NCBI RefSeq assembly: GCF_052060035.1
Contig: NZ_JBPOEA010000001.1
Location: 682,001 to 746,000, forward strand
Reading direction: 5' to 3'
Source: Fodinibius sp052060035
GTDB taxonomy: Bacteria; Bacteroidota; Rhodothermia; Balneolales; Balneolaceae
DNA length: 64,000 nucleotides
The position numbers were made by a program, and so were the translations under genes. The notes under the pieces were generated by a model. It saw only the letters and a program-made list of their open reading frames with translations. It had not been told where the DNA came from and ran no database searches. Within the stretch, counting starts at the first letter, position 1. Every line of letters begins with the position of its first letter. Below, one piece after another: positions 50,325-59,336 of the stretch.

Positions 50325-53069
50325 GTGGCCAATCAAACCATAGAGATTAGAAAATATAATATGAAGAAGTCATTAGGATCATCAAAGCTGTTTCGGATTG
50401 CACTCCCTCTCCTACTCATTGTCATACTTATTGGAGTATTTTCGGATTGGATTATAGAATGGATGTGGTTGGATAATCTGGGCTATGATCAGGTTTTTTG
50501 GACTATCAAAATAACTCAGGCCCTGCTACTCATTTCTGCATTAGTCATGGCCATGTTGTACGTCTTACCCAACATGAGCAAGCTGGGTAAAAAGTTTAGT
50601 ACTATGCACTTTGGTCAGTCTCCGTTGGCCCAACTCAAACTGCATGAAATTGAACCCCGGAAAATTAAAACCGTTTTTTATGGGGCCGGAGCGGCAATAA
50701 GTGTTTTCTTTTCGCTGGCATTCTTTATGCGCTGGGATACCTATTTCCGTTTCCACTGGAGTGAAATGTTTGGGCAAGTTGACCCCATCTTTGGTCATGA
50801 TATTGGTTTTTATGTATTCCGCCTGCCCTTCCTTGAACTCATCCAAAACAGTTTAACCTCACTGGTCTTTTTCATCACCGTGGGGACTATCATCCTATAT
50901 ATATATTCAGGGGCTTTATCATTACAATCTATCCGTAACTTAAGCGCCTCTAACGACGTCAAAAAGCATATTTTTATCAACTTAGGCATCTGGTTTTTGC
51001 TTCTCTCCTGGGGATATTATCTGGAACGCTATAATCTGCTTTATAACTCAACCGGAGCAGTATATGGGGCCAGCTACGTAGATATTAATGTTAAACTACC
51101 GGTAATTTGGCTTCTTTGTGGACTAACATTCCTGATGGGATTATTATCTTTCTTTCAACTCTATAAAGATCGATTAAAATGGATTCTCTATGCTGCCGCG
51201 GGTACCATTTTAATCGGTGTGGTCGGCAATGGATTATTACCCGGCATGATCCAACAATTTGTTGTACAACCCAGTGAGCTACAGCTCGAAGAACCATATA
51301 TCGAGAACAGTATAGAACAGACCCGAAAGGCCTATGCCCTCGACAAAATGAAGACCCAGCCCTATAGCGCACAACCATCCAAAGAGATGGGTTGGCCTAC
51401 TATTGAACGGAATGAGGAGACTATTGAAAATATTCGGCTGTGGGATCCCCGGCTATTGATACAAACCTACCGACAGCTGCAGGAAATAAGGCTATATTAC
51501 CAGTTTTATAACGTTGATGTGGACCGCTACCATACCGATGAAGGCTATCTCCAAATGATGGTAGCGGCGCGTGAACTTTCAGAGGAAATGCCTGAAGGGT
51601 CTGATACCTGGGTGAATCGAAGATTGCAATATACCCACGGCTACGGCTTGGTGATGAGCCCCGTAGCCCAAGAAGGTTCTCAAGGTGACCCGCGTCTGAC
51701 TATCAAGGATATCCCACCGGTCAGTGAATTGGGGCTCAATGTGGACCAGCCGGCCCTCTATTATGGAGAACACAACAACGATTATAAAATCGTCAATACC
51801 AATGTTCGGGAACTCGATTATCCCAGCGGTGATCAGAATGTCTACACCAACTACCAGGGAAGTAGCGGAGTGCCTATAGGAAATATTTTTACGCGTCTGC
51901 TCTTTGCGTGGAACTTTGGGGATATAAACATCCTGCTAACCGACTACATTAAAGACGACAGTAAAATTATTTTCTGGAAGAGGATACAAGATCGTGTCCG
52001 AAATATCGCTCCATTCCTGAGGATGGAAGATGATCCTTATTTGGTTTTGGATGAGGGCAAGTTGTACTGGATACAGGATGCCTACACAACATCTGCTAAT
52101 TTTCCATATTCCGAACCCTTTAACACCTCCTTTAACTATATTCGCAATTCCGTTAAAGTCGTGGTTGACGCTTATAATGGCTCGGTAGACTTTTATGTCT
52201 CGAACGAAAATGATCCTATTATTGACATGTATAAGGATATCTTTCCGGATATGTTTCAACCAATTGATGATATGCCGGGCACCCTAAAACAGCACGTTCG
52301 ATATCCGATCTACTACTTTAAAACCCAATTGGATAAATACAATAAGTATCACATGACCGATCCGCAGGTATTTTACAATAATGAAGACCTGTGGACTCGA
52401 CCTAATGAAAAGTACGGGGGACAATCCATTAAAATGGAACCCTATTACGTGTTGACTAAACTTCCAGACCAGAATGAGCTTCAATACCTGCTCATTAGCC
52501 CTTTGACACCAAACAATCGTGATAATATGATTGGATGGATGGCGGCAAACTCTGATTATCCCAATTATGGAGAGGTATCCGTTTATCAACTACCCAAAGA
52601 CCGACTTATCTTAGGTCCGGCGCAAATTGAGGCACGCATTGATCAGGATACTGAAATATCAAGGCAGCTGGCCCTTTGGGATCAGCGTGGATCACGCGTT
52701 ATTCGCGGTAATTTGATGGTTATTCCAATCGAAGATTCCTTCATCTATGTAGAACCTGTATTTCTGATTGCCGAAGGAGTTGACATCCCGCAGCTACAGC
52801 GTGTTATAGCAACCACGGGCGAAAAAATTGCCATGCAACCAACGCTATGGGAGTCGATTGAAGCACTCTACGGCAAACGTGATGAACGCATTGCAACTGC
52901 CGAAATAGATACGACCACTGCACTACCAGAACAACCTGCAAGTACTGTAAATCAAGATTATTCTCAATTACAAGGGCTCTGGGATGAAGCACAACAAGCG
53001 CTTCAAAGTGGCAATTGGGAAGAGTTTGGACGTAAGATGAAAGAAATTGATAATCTAATTAATCAATAG
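50325..53069 (+). CDS. UPF0182 family large membrane protein
   Basis: 914 aa. The listed start is a GTG; the ATG at 50361 (MKKSLGSSKL) is equally plausible and gives 902 aa. About seven membrane helices occupy residues 20-300 ('LFRIALPLLLIVILIGVFSDWIIEWMWLDNLGY' region, 'HFGQSPLAQL', 'FWGYYLERYNLLYNS'). The large extracytoplasmic domain has typical UPF0182 blocks: 'YIENSIEQTRKAYALD', 'ENIRLWDPRLLIQTYRQLQEIRLYYQFYNVDVDRY', 'YTHGYGLVMSPV' and 'ILGPAQIEARIDQDTEISRQLALWDQRGSRVIRGNL'. The C-terminal Gln/Trp-rich helix 'GLWDEAQQALQSGNWEEFGRKM' is also family-typical. Its biochemical role is unknown. A terminator hairpin is shared with the next gene. Confidence 0.92.
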   Translation: MANQTIEIRKYNMKKSLGSSKLFRIALPLLLIVILIGVFSDWIIEWMWLDNLGYDQVFWTIKITQALLLISALVMAMLYVLPNMSKLGKKFSTMHFGQSPLAQLKLHEIEPRKIKTVFYGAGAAISVFFSLAFFMRWDTYFRFHWSEMFGQVDPIFGHDIGFYVFRLPFLELIQNSLTSLVFFITVGTIILYIYSGALSLQSIRNLSASNDVKKHIFINLGIWFLLLSWGYYLERYNLLYNSTGAVYGASYVDINVKLPVIWLLCGLTFLMGLLSFFQLYKDRLKWILYAAAGTILIGVVGNGLLPGMIQQFVVQPSELQLEEPYIENSIEQTRKAYALDKMKTQPYSAQPSKEMGWPTIERNEETIENIRLWDPRLLIQTYRQLQEIRLYYQFYNVDVDRYHTDEGYLQMMVAARELSEEMPEGSDTWVNRRLQYTHGYGLVMSPVAQEGSQGDPRLTIKDIPPVSELGLNVDQPALYYGEHNNDYKIVNTNVRELDYPSGDQNVYTNYQGSSGVPIGNIFTRLLFAWNFGDINILLTDYIKDDSKIIFWKRIQDRVRNIAPFLRMEDDPYLVLDEGKLYWIQDAYTTSANFPYSEPFNTSFNYIRNSVKVVVDAYNGSVDFYVSNENDPIIDMYKDIFPDMFQPIDDMPGTLKQHVRYPIYYFKTQLDKYNKYHMTDPQVFYNNEDLWTRPNEKYGGQSIKMEPYYVLTKLPDQNELQYLLISPLTPNNRDNMIGWMAANSDYPNYGEVSVYQLPKDRLILGPAQIEARIDQDTEISRQLALWDQRGSRVIRGNLMVIPIEDSFIYVEPVFLIAEGVDIPQLQRVIATTGEKIAMQPTLWESIEALYGKRDERIATAEIDTTTALPEQPASTVNQDYSQLQGLWDEAQQALQSGNWEEFGRKMKEIDNLINQ

Positions 53070-53083
53070 TATAAGACTCAGCC

Positions 53084-53107
53084 CGCCGGATTTAAAAGTC
53101 CGGCGGA
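53084..53107. terminator. Terminator between UPF0182 and histidine kinase genes (convergent)
   Basis: CCGCCGGA and TCCGGCGG form a perfect GC-rich 8-bp stem with an 8-nt loop, 15 nt past the UPF0182 stop and 11 nt from the opposing stop. The following T tract is short, so strength is uncertain. Confidence 0.7.
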
Positions 53108-53117
53108 TTGTTTGCGA

Positions 53118-55589
53118 TTAATCTTCCAAGGTAAACTGCAACGCAAATTTAGTACCCGGATTTTCGTTGCTGAATTCCGCTTCAGCATCTAATTGTTTGG
53201 AAAGCGTACGAATTAACTTGATCCCAAGTGACTTCGGTTTCTCAAGATTAATATCATCTGGAATTCCTATACCATCGTCAACAATTGATAGATAGATTTC
53301 ATCCCCTCTCCTATTTAAATTGATGTCTATATTCCCTTTCTCTTTTTCGGGATACGCATGCTTGTAAGCATTGGTAATGATTTCGTTTAAAATGAGTCCG
53401 CATGGTATCGCCTGATTAACGGTGAGGCTCACTGAATCAACATTAATGGAAACGTCTATGTCGGTTTGTGATGTACCCATCGAAGCCAATATCACCTCAG
53501 TCAACTCCTCCAGGTATTGTTCAAAACAGATCTCCGATAAGTTTTTATTTTGATAAAGTTTTTCGTGAATCAACGCAATAGAATTTACCCGCATCTGACT
53601 AATTTCAAGTACATCCGTAGCTTCCTCCGAGCTGGTATTAAACGCTTGCAGCTCGAGTAACCCTGTAATAACGGCTAAATTGTTTTTTACACGGTGATGG
53701 ATCTCTGCTAAAAGTACTTCCTTCTCCTTCAGAGAATTTTTAACCTTTTCCTCAGCCTGTTTTCGTTCGCTTATATCTACATAGATCCCAAAAATAGCCA
53801 CTGTTTTCTCATTTACCGTTACCGGAACACCATAAATAAGCACATCAACGTAGCTTCCATCTTTGCATAACCGTTTGCCGGAATGAAAAGCCGTTTTTCC
53901 TTCAAAAATGGTGTTTGAAACCTCAAGGGCCTCTTTTTTCTCGTGCTCGGGAACAATAAGCTTATCAATATTGATGCCTTTTATTTCTTCGGTATCATAG
54001 CCAAACGTTTCACTAAAAGCTTCATTTACCTGCCGTATCTCCTGCCGTTTATCCAGTAGTGCTATTGAAATAGGAGAATTTTGAAACAGTTGACGAAACA
54101 TCTCTTCGTTTTTCCGCAGTTCTTCTTCTGCCTTATAGCGTTCACTTATATCTCGAGCAATGGTTATCACAGCATCTTCTCCAAAATAACTGCCATTGCT
54201 AATAACAATCTCTTGTGGAAACACTTCGCCGTTTTTACGCTTGCCCCACCACTCAAAACTTTGTGTTTCCCCATTAATAGCTTTCTGTATATGTGCTTTC
54301 ATCTTATCCATATCAACTTTGCCGGGAGCAGCCAGTGCCCGAGGATTTTTACCGATAAAATAAGATTGATTATATCCATACATCTCTACGGCTCCCCAAT
54401 TAACCTCAAGAAAACGCCCCCTGCTATCTTGGATATAAACAGCATCACTTATGGAATCAAACAAATTTTGGAACGTCTCTACACTCGAGCGATACTTCCG
54501 GAATACCTCTTTATCCTTGGTGATATCAACCAATGTGCCTACAATAGCGGGTTTACCTTGGTACAAGGTCTTAGAACCATATAAGCTTACATCTATAATA
54601 CGCCCACCTTTGGTTACGCCTTTTATTTCATACTCTTCTTCGGCTTCAGGATTTCCATTGAGGCGATCCTTCATATTGGCGATGATCAGAGCCCGATCAT
54701 CGGGATGGGCAAGTTCCTGGGGCTTGAACTCTTCAATTATTTCTTGTTGATCATACCCAAAGATCTGGGCAAATCTCGGATTCACATATTTAAACTGGCC
54801 ATTCTGGATGAGAAAAATTCCAACCAGGGATTTTTCGGAAAGCGTCCGGAATAAATTTTGAGATTCTTTACGCTTACTGATGTTAGTAACCAGTGAATGC
54901 ACCGAATGGATATTATCATTCTCATCATAAATCAACGAGTTATACCATTCACAACTAATAGTATCACCACTTTTAGTAACCGCTTTACCTTCTACCGAAT
55001 AATGAATTTTGTGATTATTGACGGCGTTACTAAGGTTTGCCTTTGCCTGCTCAATTTCATCTTCAACAATTATTTTGTCCAAAAAATTATCCCAGCCAAT
55101 TACCTCATCTTCCCGCCAACCAAAAAGTTCTTCAGCCTGTTCAGACCAGTTTTTAATCCTCTTATCGGCATCCCACTCTATCCTTGCCAATGGGAAATTT
55201 GACTCATGCGTAACAAATTTTGGAAATTGGATACGTCGCTTCTCATTCTTTTTAACCAATTCACTTACATCGTGGGCAATTGCTATCTTGGCCGGCTTCC
55301 CTTTATGGTAAAACGTATGATAGGTAAACTGAACGTAAAGCGTCTCCCCAGTTTTGGTTTCTTGTATCCATATTTTGTCAATGCTATTGTTGTCCTCCGA
55401 CACTCCTTCAATTAGTTCAACTCTCTTTCTTTTTTCACCAAAATCATACACACTCATCGAAAGAAATTCTTCACGAGAATATCCATAACAATCTATCGCC
55501 GCTCTATTGACATCCAAAATTTTTAGTGACTCGTGATCAAGAATAAATATGGGTTGATCATCAAAAAATGAGGAGAAATCGCCTTCCAT
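53118..55589 (-). CDS. Soluble five-PAS sensor histidine kinase (HisKA_2 type)
   Basis: 823 aa with no membrane helix, so cytosolic. Five PAS/PAC units can be read at about 1-115, 125-245, 250-365, 370-490 and 495-615 (markers 'VNRAAIDCYGYSREEF', 'AEELFGWREDEVIG', 'VNPRFAQIFGYDQQEI', 'EVNWGAVEMYGYNQSYF', 'VNEAFSETFGYDTEEI'). The kinase follows: 'LLAEIHHRVKNNLAVITGLLELQA' with the phospho-acceptor His, then 'QYLEELTEVIL', then the ATP lid 'LILNEIITNAYKHAYPEKEKGNI', 'VDDGIGIPDDI' and 'LGIKLIRTLSKQL'. HisKA_2 kinases often serve response regulators such as PhyR-type factors. No regulator gene is adjacent. The ligands are unknown. Confidence 0.93.
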   Translation of the reverse strand: MEGDFSSFFDDQPIFILDHESLKILDVNRAAIDCYGYSREEFLSMSVYDFGEKRKRVELIEGVSEDNNSIDKIWIQETKTGETLYVQFTYHTFYHKGKPAKIAIAHDVSELVKKNEKRRIQFPKFVTHESNFPLARIEWDADKRIKNWSEQAEELFGWREDEVIGWDNFLDKIIVEDEIEQAKANLSNAVNNHKIHYSVEGKAVTKSGDTISCEWYNSLIYDENDNIHSVHSLVTNISKRKESQNLFRTLSEKSLVGIFLIQNGQFKYVNPRFAQIFGYDQQEIIEEFKPQELAHPDDRALIIANMKDRLNGNPEAEEEYEIKGVTKGGRIIDVSLYGSKTLYQGKPAIVGTLVDITKDKEVFRKYRSSVETFQNLFDSISDAVYIQDSRGRFLEVNWGAVEMYGYNQSYFIGKNPRALAAPGKVDMDKMKAHIQKAINGETQSFEWWGKRKNGEVFPQEIVISNGSYFGEDAVITIARDISERYKAEEELRKNEEMFRQLFQNSPISIALLDKRQEIRQVNEAFSETFGYDTEEIKGINIDKLIVPEHEKKEALEVSNTIFEGKTAFHSGKRLCKDGSYVDVLIYGVPVTVNEKTVAIFGIYVDISERKQAEEKVKNSLKEKEVLLAEIHHRVKNNLAVITGLLELQAFNTSSEEATDVLEISQMRVNSIALIHEKLYQNKNLSEICFEQYLEELTEVILASMGTSQTDIDVSINVDSVSLTVNQAIPCGLILNEIITNAYKHAYPEKEKGNIDINLNRRGDEIYLSIVDDGIGIPDDINLEKPKSLGIKLIRTLSKQLDAEAEFSNENPGTKFALQFTLED

Positions 55590-55786
55590 TATCTTATGTT
55601 TATTCTTTTAACAGTGCCATCTGTAAATATTATCGGCGATAACCTATAATTCTATAACAATAAATAAAACCTTTACTTTAGATTGGTTATTTAACCTAAA
55701 ATGAGCCTGTGCCTGTTTAGTAATTTTTATATCTTTAGAAGCTTAAATAAAAGTACTAATTCCTTCTAAACGCATATTTTCTCTTA

Positions 55787-57733
55787 ATGGCTGAACAGAT
55801 TACCATTACATTCCCAGATGGAAGCGAAAAACAGTTTCCCAAAGGTACCACCGGACGCGAAGTTGCTGAGTCGATTTCAAAAGGATTAGCACGTGAAGCG
55901 CTCAGCATTACTCTGGACGATGATATCATGGATTTAGATCGTTCCATTCATCGCGACGGCACAATTACCATCAACACCTGGGATAGCGAAGATGGCAAAT
56001 ATACATTTTGGCACTCCTCGGCACATGTTTTGGCTGAAGCTATTCAGGAATTATATCCCAATGCCAAATTTGCCATTGGCCCGCCCGTAGAAAATGGGTT
56101 TTATTATGACATCGACTTTGGAGATCAAACCGTTGGTCAGGATGACCTTGAGGAGATCGAAAATAAGATGATTGAGCTTGCACGTAAGAAAAATGAGTTC
56201 GAGCGCAAGCCGATTTCTAAAGAAGAAGCACTCAATTTTTACAAAGACGTAGACAATAAATATAAAATTGAGCTGATCGAGGATCTTGAAGACGGTGACA
56301 TTACTTTTTATGAACAAGGTAATTTTACTGACTTGTGCCGCGGTCCGCATATCCCGGATACGAGTCGCATTAAAGCGGTAAAGTTGACAAGCTTGGCCGG
56401 TGCTTATTGGCGCGGCGATGAAAACAACGAGCAACTCACTCGTATTTATGGAATTTCGTTTCCTAAGCAGAAACTCCTTAACCAGTACATCGAACAGGTT
56501 GAAGAAGCCAAAAAACGTGATCATAAAAAGCTGGGTAAAGAGCTCGGCATTTATATGATCGATTCTATGATTGGACAAGGGTTACCGGTATGGTTACCCA
56601 ATGGCACTGTTTTGCGCCGTACCCTCGAAGCTTTTTTGCGCGAAGAACAGAAGAAACGTGGATATCAAGAAGTTATTACTCCACACATCGGAAACCTTGA
56701 GCTATACCGAACTTCCGGACATTTCCCTTATTATAGGGAGTCACAGTACAATCCTATTAAAATGGGAGAAGATGGAGAAGGCTACCTGCTAAAGCCGATG
56801 AACTGTCCGCATCATCACCGTATCTACTCGAACGAGCTACGCAGTTATCGTGATCTTCCACTACGACTGGCCGAGTTTGGAAGCGTCTACCGCTACGAAC
56901 AATCCGGTGAACTAAATGGACTCTCACGTGTCCGTGGATTTACCCAGGATGATGCGCACATTTATTGTACGCACGACCAACTTAAAGACGAAATTATCAA
57001 CGTCATTGAATTAACGGAACTTGTATTCGGCACCTTTGAAATGCCGGTAGATATTCGTCTCTCTTACCGCGATGATAATGAAGAGAAATATGGCGGTGCT
57101 TCGGAATTCTGGGATCGAGCCGAGCGCGAAATTAAGGAAGTTGCTGATGAAATGGATCTTGACTACAAGATTGCCCGTGGAGAAGCCAGTTTTTACGGAC
57201 CCAAAATTGATTTCATTATCCGCGATGCTATTGGAAGAAAATGGCAATTGGGCACCATACAAGTAGATTATGTAATGCCAGAACGATTTGATTTGACCTA
57301 CGTAGGCTCTGATAATAACAAACATCGTCCGGTGATTATACACCGTGCACCGTTTGGATCCATGGAACGCTTTACCAGTATTTTGATTGAACATTTCGCC
57401 GGAGATTTTCCTGTTTGGCTGGCTCCAAAACAAGTACAAATCATTCCCGTTTCGGATGACTTCAATGGCTATGCATTTAAATGTGCATCTAAGTTAAAAG
57501 AGGAAGATATTCGGGTAGAAGTAGATACGCGAAGTGAACCTATCGGCGGAAAAATCCGTGATGCTGAAACGAGCAAGATCCCATATATGTTAATAGTTGG
57601 TGGTGATGAGGAATCCGATGGTACAGTATCCGTTCGCCGCCACAAAGAAGGTGATATTGGAACTTTTGATTTTTCTGAATTTCTTTCTAATCTCACTACT
57701 GAGATTGACAATAAAGAAGTACCTAAACACTAA
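55787..57733 (+). CDS. thrS: Threonyl-tRNA synthetase
   Basis: Charges tRNA-Thr. 648 aa with the full domain order: TGS (1-62), editing domain (65-240, 'HSSAHVLAEAIQELYPNAKFAIGPPVENGFYYDID' region, 'GNFTDLCRGPHIPDT'), class II core and anticodon-binding C terminus. Motif 2 is 'RLAEFGSVYRYEQSGELNGLSRVRGFTQDDAHIY', motif 3 'HRAPFGSMERF', and the zinc Cys is in 'MNCPHHHRIY'. It is the first gene of the classic thrS-infC-rpmI-rplT-pheST cluster. No T-box or leader structure is obvious upstream. Confidence 0.98.
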   Translation: MAEQITITFPDGSEKQFPKGTTGREVAESISKGLAREALSITLDDDIMDLDRSIHRDGTITINTWDSEDGKYTFWHSSAHVLAEAIQELYPNAKFAIGPPVENGFYYDIDFGDQTVGQDDLEEIENKMIELARKKNEFERKPISKEEALNFYKDVDNKYKIELIEDLEDGDITFYEQGNFTDLCRGPHIPDTSRIKAVKLTSLAGAYWRGDENNEQLTRIYGISFPKQKLLNQYIEQVEEAKKRDHKKLGKELGIYMIDSMIGQGLPVWLPNGTVLRRTLEAFLREEQKKRGYQEVITPHIGNLELYRTSGHFPYYRESQYNPIKMGEDGEGYLLKPMNCPHHHRIYSNELRSYRDLPLRLAEFGSVYRYEQSGELNGLSRVRGFTQDDAHIYCTHDQLKDEIINVIELTELVFGTFEMPVDIRLSYRDDNEEKYGGASEFWDRAEREIKEVADEMDLDYKIARGEASFYGPKIDFIIRDAIGRKWQLGTIQVDYVMPERFDLTYVGSDNNKHRPVIIHRAPFGSMERFTSILIEHFAGDFPVWLAPKQVQIIPVSDDFNGYAFKCASKLKEEDIRVEVDTRSEPIGGKIRDAETSKIPYMLIVGGDEESDGTVSVRRHKEGDIGTFDFSEFLSNLTTEIDNKEVPKH

Positions 57734-57765
57734 TTTTTAGAATCAATTAATTTTAATAAAACAAC

Positions 57766-57780
57766 AAGAGGTAACTTATC
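57766..57780 (+). promoter_or_regulatory. infC ribosome binding site with non-canonical ATC start
   Basis: AAGAGGT, 5 nt, then ATC, in an otherwise SD-poor genome. The strong site and the poor start codon together fit IF3 autoregulation at initiation. Confidence 0.7.
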
Positions 57781-58338
57781 GCAAGAACAAGAAGAAGACG
57801 ACCACGTGGCAACGATGATCGTCCAAATGCCAATGAAGAAATCCGTGCCTCTAAAGTACGGGTTGTACATCCCGAAGATGTTGAAAAAGAACACGAGGTT
57901 GTACCCATTGATCGTGCCTTGGAAATTGCAGAATCATATGGGTTGGATCTTGTAGAAGTAGCACCCAATGCCAACCCCCCGGTATGTAAGGTATTGGATT
58001 TCGGGAAATACATGTACAAAAAGAAAAAGAAGGAAAAGGAAGCTAAAAAGAAACAGCATACGGTTCAGGTTAAAGAGCTTCGTTTCCGACCCAATACCGA
58101 TGATCATGACCTTAATTTTAAAACACGCCATGCCCGTGAATTCCTTGAAGGCGGAGATAAAGTAAAAGCTACGGTCCAATTCCGCGGTCGTGATATGCTC
58201 TATACCGAAAAGGGCGAAGAATTGCTCCATAACTTGGCCGAAGAATTGGATGATGTTAGCGAAATTGAATCTAAACCAAATATGGAAGGTCGCCGAATGA
58301 TTATGATGCTGGCTCCTACCGGTAAGGGCGGTTCATAG
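57778..58338 (+). CDS. infC: Translation initiation factor IF-3, with ATC start codon
   Basis: Binds the 30S subunit and discriminates against non-canonical start codons. In frame, an upstream TAA stop (57772-57774) and the lack of any ATG, GTG or TTG before 57919 force the start into 57775-57918. The best site is ATC at 57778: it has an AAGAGGT Shine-Dalgarno (57766-57772) with a 5-nt spacer, and gives a 186-aa chain starting (as Met) 'MARTRRRRPRGNDDR'. 'NEEIRASKVRVVHPE' opens IF3-N, then 'DRALEIAESYGLDLVEVAPNA', then IF3-C with 'KELRFRPNTDDHDLNFKTRHAREFLEGGDKVKATVQFRGR'. A rare start subject to IF3's own proofreading is the known E. coli autoregulation mechanism. Confidence 0.9.
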   Translation: MARTRRRRPRGNDDRPNANEEIRASKVRVVHPEDVEKEHEVVPIDRALEIAESYGLDLVEVAPNANPPVCKVLDFGKYMYKKKKKEKEAKKKQHTVQVKELRFRPNTDDHDLNFKTRHAREFLEGGDKVKATVQFRGRDMLYTEKGEELLHNLAEELDDVSEIESKPNMEGRRMIMMLAPTGKGGS

Positions 58339-58396
58339 GTAGTAGTTATACTTCATCTACCTATGGTATAAGTGCTATATATTTTATTTTTGCACT

Positions 58397-58430
58397 ACCC
58401 TGTTCAAGAACATTTTCAACAGGGTTTTTA
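58397..58430 (+). terminator. Terminator after infC
   Basis: ACCCTGTT and AACAGGGT form an 8-bp stem with a 13-nt loop, followed by T4-5. It separates infC from rpmI, so rpmI-rplT likely have their own promoter. A TAACTTTG box at 58480-58487 (TAnnTTTG) is a candidate -7 element, though no TTG is correctly spaced. Confidence 0.7.
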
Positions 58431-58565
58431 ATCTAAAGCAGTTTTTTAGATATGCATTATATGCAGATTGTTATATAAATAACTTTGAATTAAGAGTTTA
58501 ATCTGTACCCTTAATTGCTTATCTTCCAAGCCATAATTCCAAGAAATTCAAAAAGGTATTTCGTT
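58431..58565 (+). promoter_or_regulatory. rpmI-rplT leader region
   Basis: 135 nt between the infC terminator and the rpmI start. It contains the candidate -7 element TAACTTTG at 58480-58487 and an AAGG-type ribosome site (58554-58559) before the ATG at 58566. In other bacteria this leader is where L20 represses its own operon. I could not fold a convincing L20 mimic by eye. Confidence 0.35.
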
Positions 58566-58763
58566 ATGCCAAAAATGAAATCACATAGTGGGGCCAAAAA
58601 GCGCTTTAAAAAAACCGGCTCTGGTAAATTTATGCGCAAGAAAGCCGGAAAGGCTCATATCCTCACCAAGAAAACAAGTAGAAAGAAGCGTAAACTCGGC
58701 AAAGCTACAAAGGTTGATAAGACCCAGCAGAAAGATGTCGAGCAAATGCTTCCATATAGCTAA
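58566..58763 (+). CDS. rpmI: 50S ribosomal protein L35
   Basis: 65 aa from the ATG at 58566 ('MPKMKSHSGAKKRFKKTGSG'). The longer frame from 58515 has an unrelated N terminus. It has the family pattern 'PKMKthsgAkKRFk.tgsGk..r.kagkaH.ltkKs.kkkr.Lr'. Strongly basic, as expected. Small late-assembly protein of the large subunit. It is followed 34 nt later by rplT. Confidence 0.97.
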   Translation: MPKMKSHSGAKKRFKKTGSGKFMRKKAGKAHILTKKTSRKKRKLGKATKVDKTQQKDVEQMLPYS

Positions 58764-58797
58764 TTCATTAAATATTAACTCTTAAACATTAGACCAA

Positions 58798-59145
58798 ATG
58801 CCACGATCAAGAAATAAGGTGGCTTCCCGTCGCCGTCGCCGCAAAATTTTAAAACAGGCGAAAGGTTACTGGGGCAAGCGAAAAAATGTTTACAAGTTTG
58901 CGAAAAATACGATCGAAAAAGGGATGCTGTATCAGTATCGTGATCGTAAAGTCCGCAAACGTGAATTCAGAAAACTCTGGATTACACGCATTAATGCTGC
59001 TGCCCGTCAAAACGGTACTACCTACTCGCGACTGATGGGAGCCTTAGGACAAAAAGATATTCAGATCAATCGCAAGGTCTTGGCTGATCTTGCCGTCAAT
59101 GATCCGGAGACATTTACCGCTATTGTTGAAGAAGCACAAAGTTAA
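58798..59145 (+). CDS. rplT: 50S ribosomal protein L20
   Basis: 115 aa. 'MPRSRNKVASRRRRRKILKQAKGYWGKRKNVYKFAKNTIEKGMLYQYRDRKVRKREFRKLWITRINAAARQNG', seen in pieces 'KQAKGYWGKRKNVYK' and 'RDRKVRKREFRKLWITRINA', is the L20 signature. Needed for early 23S assembly. It represses its own operon in E. coli and Bacillus by binding leader RNA. The final part 'LMGALGQKDIQINRKVLADLAVNDPETFTAIV' is typical. Confidence 0.98.
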   Translation: MPRSRNKVASRRRRRKILKQAKGYWGKRKNVYKFAKNTIEKGMLYQYRDRKVRKREFRKLWITRINAAARQNGTTYSRLMGALGQKDIQINRKVLADLAVNDPETFTAIVEEAQS

Positions 59146-59163
59146 TAGCGTATAATGATTTTA

Positions 59164-59206
59164 AAAACCGGTCCCCTCGTATTTTCGGGAGGATCGGTTT
59201 TTTTAT
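59164..59206 (+). terminator. Rho-independent terminator after rplT
   Basis: AAACCGGTCCCCTCG and CGGGAGGATCGGTTT form a GC-rich stem with two mismatches and a 6-nt loop, ending in a T7 tract. It isolates pheS-pheT from the ribosomal genes. Confidence 0.85.
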
Positions 59207-59252
59207 TTCCATTGAAGGGTTCCTCCGAATTAAATAGATTCCACTTATTATT

Positions 59253-59296
59253 ACGCAATACGTCGTACGCCTTATTCCGCGTAAAGCGTATTGCGT
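59253..59296 (+). promoter_or_regulatory. Composite hairpin upstream of pheS
   Basis: ACGCAATACG (59253-59262) pairs with CGTATTGCGT (59287-59296). After a symmetric 3 x 3 internal loop, TACGC (59266-59270) pairs with GCGTA (59279-59283) around an 8-nt loop. It lies 41 nt before the pheS ATG. There is no U tract, so it is not a simple terminator. It could be a leader control element of pheST or a palindromic intergenic repeat. Confidence 0.5.
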
Positions 59297-59336
59297 ATTT
59301 CATATATAGCTGAAATCATTTTCGATACTTATTCTC

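Noticed and set aside
57919..57921. TTG at 57919 as the infC start
   Set aside because: It would remove 47 residues including the conserved start of the IF3 N-terminal domain ('NEEIRASKVRVV').
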